Assembly (NCBI RefSeq): GCF_900107855.1
Contig: NZ_FNRJ01000014.1
Span: forward strand, 45,505-109,504
DNA from: Marinobacterium iners DSM 11526
Lineage (GTDB): Bacteria; Pseudomonadota; Gammaproteobacteria; Pseudomonadales; Balneatricaceae
DNA: 64,000 nucleotides
Direction of reading: 5' to 3'
Shown: one piece after another, positions 40,239-48,790 of the stretch
Layout: each line of letters starts with the position of its first letter
Position numbering within the stretch: the stretch's first letter is position 1
Made by a program: the position numbers and the translations under genes
The notes under the pieces: model-generated
Told to the model about the DNA's origin: nothing
Databases searched by the model: none
What the model saw: only the letters and a program-made list of their open reading frames with translations

Positions 40239-41526
40239 GCGCCGTATCCGCATCGATGTACCCGCCCTGACGCGGGTAGAGGGTGAGGGCTCGCTGCGAC
40301 TGGAGGTCGTTAATGGCCAACTGGTTGAACTGGGCCTGTCGATCTTTGAGCCACCACGCTATTTCGAGAAGTTTCTGGAAGGGCGCGATGCCCATGAAGT
40401 CGTGGACATTGTGGCCCGCATCTGTGGCATCTGCCCCATCGCCTATCAGGTCAGCGCCCTTAATGCCCTCGAGTCACTGGCCAAAGACCCCTTGCCACAC
40501 TGGGTACAAAAACTGCGCCGGCTGTTCTACTGTGGCGAATGGCTGCAAAGTCACGCCTTGCATATCCATCTGCTCGCCCTGCCCGATTTTCTGGGTTTCG
40601 ACTCCGCCATCGCCATGGCCGAGCAACACCCGGAGACAGTCCGGCGTGGCATGCAACTCCAGGCGCTGGGCAATGAGCTGATCCGGTTGCTGGGGGGGCG
40701 CTCGGTACACCCCGTTGGCGCCCGCATTGGTGGCTTCCACCGCGCCCCTGAACCCAAGCAGATATCGCCCCTGCTGGACAGGCTGCGCCAGGCTCAGCCA
40801 CTGGCCCGTGACCTGACCACTTTTTGCGCAGGACTGGACCTGCCGGATGACCCGCAGGACTTTATCAGCATCGCACTGACTCATCCGGATCGCTATGCCA
40901 TCGAGTCCGGTCGGCTGATTACCAGCACCGGGCTGAAACTGGGGGTTGAAGAGTTTGAGCAGCACTTCCACGAACACCACAAGCCGGATTCCACCGCCCT
41001 CTGGTCGGATCTGAACGGCGAACCCTATCTCACCGGTCCATTGGCTCGGTTGAATCTCAATCACCAACACCTGCCGCCCGCCATCCAGCAAAGTCTGAAG
41101 GCAACCCGGATGCAACTACCCAGCAACAACATGTTCCACAGCCTGATTGCCCGTGCGCTGGAAATCGAGCTTGTGATTCACGAGGCGATCAACATACTGC
41201 AGGACTATGAATACCCAAGCGCTCCCTGCCCGCAGCCCGAACTGAGCGCAGGGGTCTGCTTTGGCATGAGTGAAGCGCCGCGCGGTCTGCTTTGGCACCG
41301 CTATGAGGTAGGACCTGATCAGCGGATCAAGGCAGCGCGCATCGTGCCGCCCACCAGCCAGAATCAGGCGCGCATTGAAGCGGACCTGTATCGCTCGTTG
41401 ACCGCATTCGGGTTGAACCGGGATGAGGAGTCTCTCAGGCTGAGGGCCGAGCAGGTCATTCGCAACTATGACCCCTGTATCTCCTGCGCCACCCATTTTC
41501 TCAGGCTGGATATGCGTCGATCATGA
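40231..41526 (+). CDS. hydA: Group 3b NiFe hydrogenase large (alpha) subunit
   Basis: This is the catalytic subunit that splits or makes H2. The protein has 431 residues. The L1 motif RICGICP is at 63-69 (nickel ligands Cys65, Cys68) and the L2 motif DPCISCATH is at 414-422 (Cys416, Cys419, His422). TRVEGEG near the N-terminus is the conserved-glutamate segment. Only nine residues follow His422, a very short extension for the maturation protease to remove. That protease gene overlaps by four bases. No hypA-F genes are in the window, so NiFe-site assembly must be supplied from elsewhere. Confidence 0.95.
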   Translation: MTERRIRIDVPALTRVEGEGSLRLEVVNGQLVELGLSIFEPPRYFEKFLEGRDAHEVVDIVARICGICPIAYQVSALNALESLAKDPLPHWVQKLRRLFYCGEWLQSHALHIHLLALPDFLGFDSAIAMAEQHPETVRRGMQLQALGNELIRLLGGRSVHPVGARIGGFHRAPEPKQISPLLDRLRQAQPLARDLTTFCAGLDLPDDPQDFISIALTHPDRYAIESGRLITSTGLKLGVEEFEQHFHEHHKPDSTALWSDLNGEPYLTGPLARLNLNHQHLPPAIQQSLKATRMQLPSNNMFHSLIARALEIELVIHEAINILQDYEYPSAPCPQPELSAGVCFGMSEAPRGLLWHRYEVGPDQRIKAARIVPPTSQNQARIEADLYRSLTAFGLNRDEESLRLRAEQVIRNYDPCISCATHFLRLDMRRS

Positions 41527-42062
41527 GTGGCTGGCGGGTGATCGGCATCGGCTCTCCGTTCGGGGACGACCGTGCAGGCTGGGTGGTCCTGGAACAGCTG
41601 GCACAGCACTCACTGCCAGAGAATGTGGAGCTGATAACGCTGGATCGGCCAGGCCTGGATCTGATCAATTGGCTTGAGCGGGACATAAAAACGATTCTGA
41701 TCGATGCCGCACAGACAACGGTATTTCCCGCGGGGCACTGGATGCCGCTTGATATCGACCAGCTGGACAGTTCTGAAGACCTGTCCAGTCATGGCTTTGG
41801 TTTGGCACCCACGCTGAAGCTGGCACAGGCCCTGGGGGGCCTGCCGCATCGGCTCCGGCTGTTTGGGATCTGCATCGCCCCCCGCTCAAGCCAGCCTGAA
41901 CACGACACCCTGTCCTCCAGCGTCATGACAGGGGCAGAACAGCTTTCGACCTGGCTGGCAGAGCAGATTGCCGCTGATTCAGATGCGCGCTATACCGCAA
42001 CCGGCAGCGGCGGGGTCGGATCGATCGGATCGTCATCCCGCTCCGACTGCTCGCGCAAGTAG
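41523..42062 (+). CDS. Hydrogenase maturation protease (HycI/HoxW-like)
   Basis: This endopeptidase removes the C-terminal tail of the large subunit after nickel insertion. The N-terminal motif VIGIGSPFGDDRAGW with the Asp-Asp pair is the family signature; ILIDAAQTT gives the second metal-binding Asp, and SSHGFGLAPTLKLAQAL the third region, with a His. The protein has 179 residues, longer than the usual ~150. The last ~25 residues (rich in Gly, Ser and Asp) are read antisense to the end of the neighbouring ATP-grasp gene and are unlikely to be conserved. The start overlaps the alpha stop (ATGA), so it is the last gene of the hydrogenase operon. Confidence 0.85.
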   Translation: MSGWRVIGIGSPFGDDRAGWVVLEQLAQHSLPENVELITLDRPGLDLINWLERDIKTILIDAAQTTVFPAGHWMPLDIDQLDSSEDLSSHGFGLAPTLKLAQALGGLPHRLRLFGICIAPRSSQPEHDTLSSSVMTGAEQLSTWLAEQIAADSDARYTATGSGGVGSIGSSSRSDCSRK

Positions 42063-42809
42063 TGCTCAATCGCCTGCGAGACCTGCTGACTCAACCCCTG
42101 CAGTCCGGTATTGCCGAACAGGCGGTTGAACTCCAGCAGGTAGGGGTAGCCATCCACCATCGCCACGTCAAAGCCGGCATGGTCGATCTCCAGTTGCTGG
42201 GCCACGCGCAGCACCAGATCCACGGCGGCCTGTGGCAGTGGCGTCTCGATATCCACGGTGCCCCCCCTGAGACAGGTTGTTATGAAAGCCATCATGACCC
42301 TGGCAGCGCCAGAAACCGGCCACCAGCTTGCCACCTACCACTATGATGCGCAGGTCACGATCAATCGGCAGCTGTTCCTGCACGTAGATCACCGGCGTCT
42401 TCGCCAGATAGGCATTCCAGTCCGCCCGGTTCTCGATCAGAAAGACGCCCTGCCCCATGCTGCTTTTCGGAATCTTGGCAACGAAAGGCAATGGCATCTG
42501 ATCCCAGACACGCTCCGCATGTTGCGGATCATTGGGCTCAATCAGCGTCCAGGGAATATTGCCCGCTGCCACCATCTGAAAGGCACGGGTCATCTCAACC
42601 TTGTCATGACCGATCAGGTAAGAGGAGAGGCTCGGAAATATCTTCTTGTTGAGGCCAAATACCAGTGCGTTGACCTGCCAGTATTCAGGGAAAAGAACCC
42701 AGTCCGCCGACTCAATTCGTTCGCGCTCACGGAACAAATGCTCCGGCTTGATGTAGTGAACATCGGGAAGGTGAAGGGTTCGGAACGCATCAAAGGACAC
42801 GCATTTCAT
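41990..42809 (-). pseudogene. RimK-like ATP-grasp ligase gene with a single-base frameshift
   Basis: The first part (from ATG 42807-42809) encodes about 180 good residues, including FVAKIPKSSMGQGVFLIENR and the ATP-grasp strands VYVQEQLPIDRDLRIIVVGG. At a run of seven G (minus strand; 42261-42267) the frame breaks. The rest (VDIETPLPQ, FDVAMVDGYPYLLEFNRLFG) continues in another frame to 41990 and carries the metal-binding ExN of ATP-grasp enzymes. With six G the gene would encode about 272 residues. This is either a real frameshift or a homopolymer read error. The family joins amino acids or makes small peptide-like links; the substrate is unknown. It converges on the hydrogenase protease and overlaps its end by 73 nt. 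Confidence 0.75.
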
Positions 42810-42993
42810 TTGTGTTGAACCGGTGAGTTGAAAGTCGCGGATAATAATCCGCTTCTGCGGCGGCGTAAAGCAATTTTTGCTGCATTTTTGAACAGAAATA
42901 CGGTGCTGTTTTATCGGCCCGGCGGCAGGGTGAATTCACCCGGCAGAGAGTGTAAGCTGTGTTACATTCTGTTCGTCTCCAGGAGTCATTAAC

Positions 42994-43929
42994 ATGTCGG
43001 CCCAGCGCAATCATCTCGACTTTTTTGCCATCAGCATCATGCTGATGCTGTGCACCATCTGGGGCTTTCAGCAGGTGGCGCTCAAGCTGGCGGCAGATGA
43101 CATCGTACCGACGCTGCAGATCGGACTGCGCTCGGCCTTTGCGGCCAGTGTGCTGTTTCTGTTGATGCTGCGCAGTGAAGGTCGTGGCGTGTTTGCAGAT
43201 GGTACCGTCAAGGCGGGCATACTGGTAGGAACCATGTTTGCCGTCGAGTTCCTGTTTGTCGGGCTGGGGCTGGAGTACACCAGCGCCTCTCATATGGTTG
43301 TATTCCTCTATACCTCCCCCATTTTTACCGCGCTGGGGATGCACTTCGTCCATGCTGACGAACGCCTGAGCCGCATTCAGTGGAGCGGTATTGGTCTCGC
43401 TTTTTTGGGCGTCTGCATCGCATTTCTGGGGCCGGGCAACACCGGACAGCAAACCACCCTGTTGGGGGACTTCTATGCCCTGCTGGCTGGTGCCGTCTGG
43501 GGCTTCACCACCGTTGCCATTCGCCGTTCAAAACTGTCGGAGGCACCTGCCGTCAAGACGCTGTTTTACCAGATGGCTGCCGCCTCGATCCTGCTGATCG
43601 GCATGGCGTTTGCGTTGGGCCGCGGCGAGATGAACTGGACCACCGAAACCAGTATCAACATGGCCTTTCAAGCCGTGGTGATCGCGTTTGCCAGTTATCT
43701 GACCTGGTTCTGGCTGTTGCGCCGCTATCTCGCATCACGCATGGCCACATTCACTTTCATTACGCCACTGATCGGTGTGCTGTTCGGGGTCCTCATTCTG
43801 GGCGAGACCCTGAGTGTACAGTTCATCAGCGGCGGCCTGCTGGTGCTCACCGGCATATTTCTGGTCAGTGCCAAGGACCTGCTCAACCGACGCAAGGCAC
43901 GCCTGGTAAGAGAAGCCCTTGACTCATGA
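42994..43929 (+). CDS. EamA-family drug/metabolite transporter
   Basis: This inner-membrane permease has 311 residues and ten hydrophobic helices arranged as two EamA repeats. The first repeat contains LCTIWGFQQVALKLAADD and SASHMVVFLYTSPIFTALG; the second contains LAGAVWGFTTVAIRRSK and FITPLIGVLFGVLILGE. Such transporters export amino acids, nucleotides or other metabolites; the substrate cannot be read from the sequence. CAGGAG upstream of the ATG supports the start. It is transcribed away from the ATP-grasp gene. Confidence 0.9.
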   Translation: MSAQRNHLDFFAISIMLMLCTIWGFQQVALKLAADDIVPTLQIGLRSAFAASVLFLLMLRSEGRGVFADGTVKAGILVGTMFAVEFLFVGLGLEYTSASHMVVFLYTSPIFTALGMHFVHADERLSRIQWSGIGLAFLGVCIAFLGPGNTGQQTTLLGDFYALLAGAVWGFTTVAIRRSKLSEAPAVKTLFYQMAAASILLIGMAFALGRGEMNWTTETSINMAFQAVVIAFASYLTWFWLLRRYLASRMATFTFITPLIGVLFGVLILGETLSVQFISGGLLVLTGIFLVSAKDLLNRRKARLVREALDS

Positions 43930-43952
43930 GCCTACAGCGGCGGGGGCCGTGA

Positions 43953-44372
43953 TCAAAGACTTATGGCTTGCTGAACGTTCTGATCACTGCCGTTCGGCCC
44001 CTGCTGTCCACCGGACAGTTGGCGCTCTATCTCTTCCCTGATCATTGCTTCGATCTTCATCCGCACATCAAATGGCAGTTGGGCCAGAGACTCTTCAGTC
44101 AGGCCCAGCTCCTTGAGCACCTGGTAGCGAATGCGTTCAGCAGGTGACATCTGCAGCAGGCGCATCAGCTCATCGTGCGCATCCTGCTCTGCCGTTTGCT
44201 CCATGCGCATGTTGTTTTCTGCAGCCTGATCTCGCTCAAGCTGTTCTCGGCTTTGAGCAGCCGTTCTGGCGGCCTCTTCCTGCAGCAGCACGGCAAAATC
44301 CACCTCTCCTTTTTCACTCGCGGATCGGGTCTGCGTGATCATAGGAGTTGAGTGTGAGTCGATCCTGATCAT
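43953..44372 (-). CDS. conserved hypothetical, helical, charged
   Basis: I do not recognise this 139-residue protein. It is rich in Glu, Gln, Arg and Ala and predicted to be largely helical: EEAARTAAQSREQLERDQAAE could form a coiled coil. The C-terminal part LPFDVRMKIEAMIREEIERQL looks like a compact conserved helix pair. There is no signal peptide or membrane helix, so it is probably cytoplasmic. It stands between two genes to which it is not obviously linked. Confidence 0.6.
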   Translation of the reverse strand: MIRIDSHSTPMITQTRSASEKGEVDFAVLLQEEAARTAAQSREQLERDQAAENNMRMEQTAEQDAHDELMRLLQMSPAERIRYQVLKELGLTEESLAQLPFDVRMKIEAMIREEIERQLSGGQQGPNGSDQNVQQAISL

Positions 44373-44514
44373 CCGGGGCTCCTTTATTAGGTGACACCAG
44401 ACTCAAGCAAGATTCAGGCCATGATCTTTAACTCAATCCTATCAACAACTTGAGCGCCACAAGTGGCAAAGTGCCGCCTGCAGGCAGGTCAGTGCTTGCC
44501 GCTGCGGCGACGCC

Positions 44515-46446
44515 TTATGCAATCATGAACTCATCAAAGAATGCACTCAGTTCTGCATGCGCATCAAGCGGCAGGATAGTGGCAATATGCTGGTCCGGCC
44601 GAACCACAACCATACAGCCGCTGTCGCGATCGATACCACGCTGCTCGAAAACATCGTGGCTGGCATTGGTCTGAAACACCTTCTCATAGTCCCTCAGCCC
44701 ATATTTGCCCTTGGCAGGCCAAAGATAGTTCGGCAGCGTTTCTATAGCCAGATCCTGCTGTTGAAACACAGCGTAGACATCGATCACCGAGTCAATATCC
44801 GCATCGGCAGGCGTATATTTTTTGACCGGTGATGATTCAGCGTTTTCGAGAAACTGTACCAGCTTGCCAGTCTCAGAAGCGGTATCTCGCGGATCCTGCC
44901 TGTTGCCGAACACGAATACGCGCCAACGACCGTCCGCCTTGTTCAGATGGCCAAGGTGGACAGGACAACCATCGGCGACACGAACCGCTTCGGCTGAATG
45001 GAAACGCTGACCAATCGGGAAGCCCGTTGCCAGCCCCTGATGCTCATGACCGGTAGACAGATAGGATTCATCGTAACCAATGGATGTCCCTGCGATAAAG
45101 CCGTTCTGTCTGGCGATGAACTTCTCGATATCCGCCGTGCTGGTCTTCCTGGCCTGTCCATCTGCCTTATCTGCACTTGGGCGCGTGGCCACCAGGGCGG
45201 ACATTTCACGATCGGCATTGATCAGCATCTGCGCCACCTTGCGGCGCTCCGTAACATAGGTCTGCAACAGCTTGGGATCAGACTTGCCCTGCAGCACTGC
45301 GGCCAGTTTCCAGCCCAGATTGAACGTATCAGGCAGCGAGGTATTCAGGCCCCAGCCACCCTTGGGGCTGTGCGTATGACAGGCATCACCGGCCACAAAG
45401 GCACGCGGGATGAGACCATCCGGGTTGCCCACCGGGTTGTTGTCGAATCGTTCGGCAACACGCTGCCCCACTTCATAGATTGACCACCAGCCTACTTCCT
45501 TCACATCAAACGAATATGGCTGCAGAATCAACTGAGCCCTGGCGATGAGGTCATCAGCCGTTAACTCGAGCTGAGATGCCCTTTGATTATTCTCCAACAG
45601 CCCCAGCTCCACATACAGTCGGACCAGATAGCCACCCTCTCGGGGCACGATCATCACGGCGCCGTTTTCCTTGGACTGGATAAAGGTTTTGACGCGGATA
45701 TCGGGGAAGTCGGTTACCGGCAGAACGTCCATGACGCCCCATGCCTTGTTGGCAGAGTCACCCTGCAACTCAATACCCAGACTCTTGCGCACCGCACTGC
45801 GCGCACCGTCAGTACCGACCACATAACGCGCCTTGACCGTTTCAACTTTGGCCGACTGCTCGGCATCAACACGCTCAAAGGTCGCCGTGATCGGGTGTGC
45901 ATTCAGGTGCTGGGTAAGACTTTCATCCACTTCCAGCTCAAGCAATCGACGACTGTAGTGCGGCACCAGATGTGTAACCGATTGCGCCATGCCTTCCAGC
46001 AGCAGTTCATGCAACCGTGCCTGGTTCACAACACCGTGAACGAACTCAGACAGACCGAGGCGCGCATCCGGCACCTTGTGGGTGCGCTTGATGTTTTCGG
46101 GATGATCGGTGTCTGGCTCCCAAAACGCATTCTGACGCAGCTGGTAGCACTCTTTTACCAGCATCTCGCTGCTGTTGAAGGCTTCCATGATTTCCATGGT
46201 GCGGCAGGAGATGCCATCGGCCTGGCCAAACAGCATGGGGCCGGACTTCTGCTCAACGATGCAGGTTTTGATATCGGCAAACTCGGACAACTGACGCGCC
46301 AGTGCCAGCCCTGCGGGGCCACAACCGACAATCAGGACATCCACTTCCTTGGGCAGATCCACAATGGGCAGCGGGGCAACCGGCTCACGCGCAGCATCAG
46401 GAATTTGGTAGTTGCCGGGTTTGAAACCGTTTAGATGATATTGCAT
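44515..46446 (-). CDS. Flavin monooxygenase of the phenol 2-/3-hydroxybenzoate 4-monooxygenase type
   Basis: This FAD-dependent aromatic hydroxylase has 643 residues and takes electrons from NAD(P)H. The FAD-binding GxGxxG is VGCGPAGLALARQL, the DG motif is VVGTDGARSAVRK, and the GD motif is AGDACHTHSPKGGWGLNTSL. Related enzymes have GQGMN or similar at the last position, so the Trp-Gly-Leu here is a variation near the active site. A C-terminal thioredoxin-like domain (about 470-640) is typical of phenol hydroxylase relatives. I chose the ATG at 46446, eight bases after AGAGG. The gene is divergent from a MaoC-type gene with a palindrome between them. The exact substrate is not determinable. 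Confidence 0.85.
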   Translation of the reverse strand: MQYHLNGFKPGNYQIPDAAREPVAPLPIVDLPKEVDVLIVGCGPAGLALARQLSEFADIKTCIVEQKSGPMLFGQADGISCRTMEIMEAFNSSEMLVKECYQLRQNAFWEPDTDHPENIKRTHKVPDARLGLSEFVHGVVNQARLHELLLEGMAQSVTHLVPHYSRRLLELEVDESLTQHLNAHPITATFERVDAEQSAKVETVKARYVVGTDGARSAVRKSLGIELQGDSANKAWGVMDVLPVTDFPDIRVKTFIQSKENGAVMIVPREGGYLVRLYVELGLLENNQRASQLELTADDLIARAQLILQPYSFDVKEVGWWSIYEVGQRVAERFDNNPVGNPDGLIPRAFVAGDACHTHSPKGGWGLNTSLPDTFNLGWKLAAVLQGKSDPKLLQTYVTERRKVAQMLINADREMSALVATRPSADKADGQARKTSTADIEKFIARQNGFIAGTSIGYDESYLSTGHEHQGLATGFPIGQRFHSAEAVRVADGCPVHLGHLNKADGRWRVFVFGNRQDPRDTASETGKLVQFLENAESSPVKKYTPADADIDSVIDVYAVFQQQDLAIETLPNYLWPAKGKYGLRDYEKVFQTNASHDVFEQRGIDRDSGCMVVVRPDQHIATILPLDAHAELSAFFDEFMIA

Positions 46447-46659
46447 CACGCGATCCTCTTATGCTTATTCGCAGGGCCAGTATGACTTTAGCCTGTCTTT
46501 GCGTTTGTTGGTTGCATGAAGACTAGAGGATTGGCGCTGCGAGCCTGTCACCTGAAAATGGGGACAAGACGCTCGCTCATCAAGAATGTGCAGTGTCTCC
46601 TCGGATAAAAGAACCGCTTTTTTTGATGATAAATATCACCTATCCTTCGATCCGATTGA

Positions 46660-46674
46660 TAATGGTCACCATTA
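46660..46674. promoter_or_regulatory. 15-bp palindrome between monooxygenase and MaoC genes
   Basis: TAATGGT-C-ACCATTA is a perfect palindrome with a single central base, ending 28 nt upstream of the maoC start. Its position fits an operator for a dimeric regulator controlling the divergent genes. No regulator gene is next to it. Confidence 0.45.
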
Positions 46675-46701
46675 AAAATCCCGCTGCACAGGAGTGATGC
46701 C

Positions 46702-47181
46702 TTGCCTACCCCAGCAAAGTTTTATTTAGAAGATTTGAGCGTTGGACAGATATTCACCAGCGGTACGGCACAACTTGATGAAAAGGCCATTGTGGAATTT
46801 GCCCGCAGCTACGATCCGCAACCTTTTCATCTAGACGCGTCAGCGGCAAAAGACACCCTGTTCGAAGGGCTTGCCGCCAGCGGTTGGCATACCGCATCGA
46901 CAACCATGCGTCTGCTGGTGGAGGGCGGAATGCCGGTTGCAGGCGGCCTGATCGGTGCCGGCGTCGAAGTCAGCTGGCCAAAACCTACACGCCCTGGTGA
47001 CACCTTACAGGTGACAAGTGAGATAACCCGGGTTACACCCTCCCGATCACGGCCAGACCGGGGCATTGTCACTGTCCGTTCGGAAACATCCAATCAGGAT
47101 GGGCATATTGTCCAGATCATGACGTCCAAACTGGTCGTTTTCAGCCGAAGTACCGGCCAAGACGACATGATCCGTGGGTGA
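46702..47181 (+). CDS. MaoC-like hot-dog fold protein
   Basis: The protein has 159 residues with the hydratase motif FARSYDPQPFHLD, in which the Asp/His pair is catalytic, followed by GLAASGWHTASTTMRL and GAGVEVSWPKPTRPGDTL. These are marks of (R)-specific enoyl-CoA hydratase or MaoC-like dehydratases. The start is a TTG with AGGAG about seven bases before it. It is divergent from the flavin hydroxylase, so it may act on a CoA-linked product of ring degradation, but this is only context. Confidence 0.85.
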   Translation: MPTPAKFYLEDLSVGQIFTSGTAQLDEKAIVEFARSYDPQPFHLDASAAKDTLFEGLAASGWHTASTTMRLLVEGGMPVAGGLIGAGVEVSWPKPTRPGDTLQVTSEITRVTPSRSRPDRGIVTVRSETSNQDGHIVQIMTSKLVVFSRSTGQDDMIRG

Positions 47182-47222
47182 CGCCTTGAGTCACGCGTCA
47201 GACCTATCGCGCACAGTTCACG

Positions 47223-48674
47223 TCAACTGCCGGTATCCAGCTCCAGTTTGGCCTTGTCGACCAGTTCTGTCGGCAGTTCTTTCTGCACCGAAACGCCGAG
47301 TTCCTTGAACTCGGCCGCCTGCTTGATCAAATTGCCTCGACCCGAGTACAGCTGTGCAAACGCGCGCTCATAGCTGATGCGAGCGCCATCCAGCTTCTTG
47401 CCCACATCCTGCATGCTGGTGAGAAAACTGTTCAGCTTGTTGTAGAACCGCTCGGCCCGGTCAGCCAGCTCGGCGGTATGCTTGCTCTGATCCTCAAAGC
47501 GCCACAGCTGCCGCACGATGTTGAGACTGGTCAGCAGCGTGGTTGGTGTCGCCACCAGTACATTCTGCTCCAGTGCCCGCTGATACAGGGTTTCATCAGC
47601 CTTCAGCGCCTCTACATAGGCCGACTCCACCGGGATGAACATGATCACGATTTCAGGTGAATTCAATCCCGGCAGACGATCATAACGGCGCTCGGCCAGC
47701 TCCTTGATGCGATCGGCAACCGCACGGGCATGCTCGCGCAAAGCCTGCTGACGTTCACTGTCCTGTTCAGCATTGACATAACGAGTGTAGGCCGCCAGCG
47801 AGGTCTTGGCATCAATGATCAGGTGCTTGTCACCGGGCAGATAGACGATCGCATCGGGACGCTGGCGTCCATCTTCACCGTTGAAGCTCACCTCACGCCG
47901 GTAATCGACACCGGCCCTGAGGCCCGCGTTATCCAGTACGTTCTCAAGCATCAACTCGCCCCAGTTGCCCTGAACCTTTTTCTGTCCCTGCAAAGCAGTG
48001 GTGAGTTTTTCGGCCTGTTCGGTAATCGCACGATTCAGCTGCTGCAGATTCTGCAATTCGGTACGCAACTGGACACGCTGCTCCGTTTCCCGCAGGTGAA
48101 TATGCTCTACCTTTTCCCGAAAACCCTTCATTTCGCTTTGGATTGGATTCAGCAGATGGTTAAGGCTCTGCTGACTCATTTCGGTAAACGCCTTGCCCTT
48201 GCGCTCCAGAATTTCGCTGGCCAGCTGCTCAAACTCCTTTTTCAGCTGCTCACGACTGGCTTCGAGCTGTTCCATCTGCTGCTGGAAATGGCGTTCCTGC
48301 TCTTCACGCCGTGTCTTAAGGGCACTGTGTTCAGATTGCAGCTGCTGCAACTCTTGCTGCAGTGACTGGAGGCGTGATTTCTCTTCCTGCCACCAGCTTG
48401 CATATTGCCGTTCGGCCTGCTGACGTTCGTCATGCTGCACCTGCAGCCGGCTCAGCTCGACCTTCAGCCTGAGTTGCTCCTGTTGCTGTTGCTGAGTCTG
48501 GTCACGCAGCATGTCACTTTCATCCTGCAGCTGCTCAAGCTGGAGTTGAAGCTGGGCAGCAACCTGTCGCTCGCGTTCAAGCTTCAACCCGCTGCGCCAG
48601 CTGACCAGCGCCCAAACCAGCAGCGCGATGATCAGCGAAGAAACAATGGCAGGAAGCAGATTTTCAACAGGCAT
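47223..48674 (-). CDS. rmuC: DNA recombination protein RmuC
   Basis: The protein has 483 residues from the ATG at 48674 (MPVENLLPA). An N-terminal membrane helix (LLPAIVSSLIIALLVWALVSW) is followed by a very long Gln/Glu/Leu-rich coiled coil (about residues 30-200). The RmuC nuclease-like domain (about 235-440) then carries GNWGELMLENVLDNAGL, RPDAIVYLPGDKHLIIDAKTSL and IVIMFIPVESAYVEAL. RmuC limits inversions at short inverted repeats in E. coli. The start region faces manC, which is divergent. An open extension of 29 codons is not conserved. Confidence 0.93.
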   Translation of the reverse strand: MPVENLLPAIVSSLIIALLVWALVSWRSGLKLERERQVAAQLQLQLEQLQDESDMLRDQTQQQQQEQLRLKVELSRLQVQHDERQQAERQYASWWQEEKSRLQSLQQELQQLQSEHSALKTRREEQERHFQQQMEQLEASREQLKKEFEQLASEILERKGKAFTEMSQQSLNHLLNPIQSEMKGFREKVEHIHLRETEQRVQLRTELQNLQQLNRAITEQAEKLTTALQGQKKVQGNWGELMLENVLDNAGLRAGVDYRREVSFNGEDGRQRPDAIVYLPGDKHLIIDAKTSLAAYTRYVNAEQDSERQQALREHARAVADRIKELAERRYDRLPGLNSPEIVIMFIPVESAYVEALKADETLYQRALEQNVLVATPTTLLTSLNIVRQLWRFEDQSKHTAELADRAERFYNKLNSFLTSMQDVGKKLDGARISYERAFAQLYSGRGNLIKQAAEFKELGVSVQKELPTELVDKAKLELDTGS

Positions 48675-48790
48675 AACGGTCTCATCCGTACGGGTTTTCA
48701 ACATGTTAGCAAAGCCGAGACGGATTCTCTTCACTCCATCTCGCAACGCTTTGCGGTACACTGCAGCTTTTCGTCAGCCCGAGACCCAAG

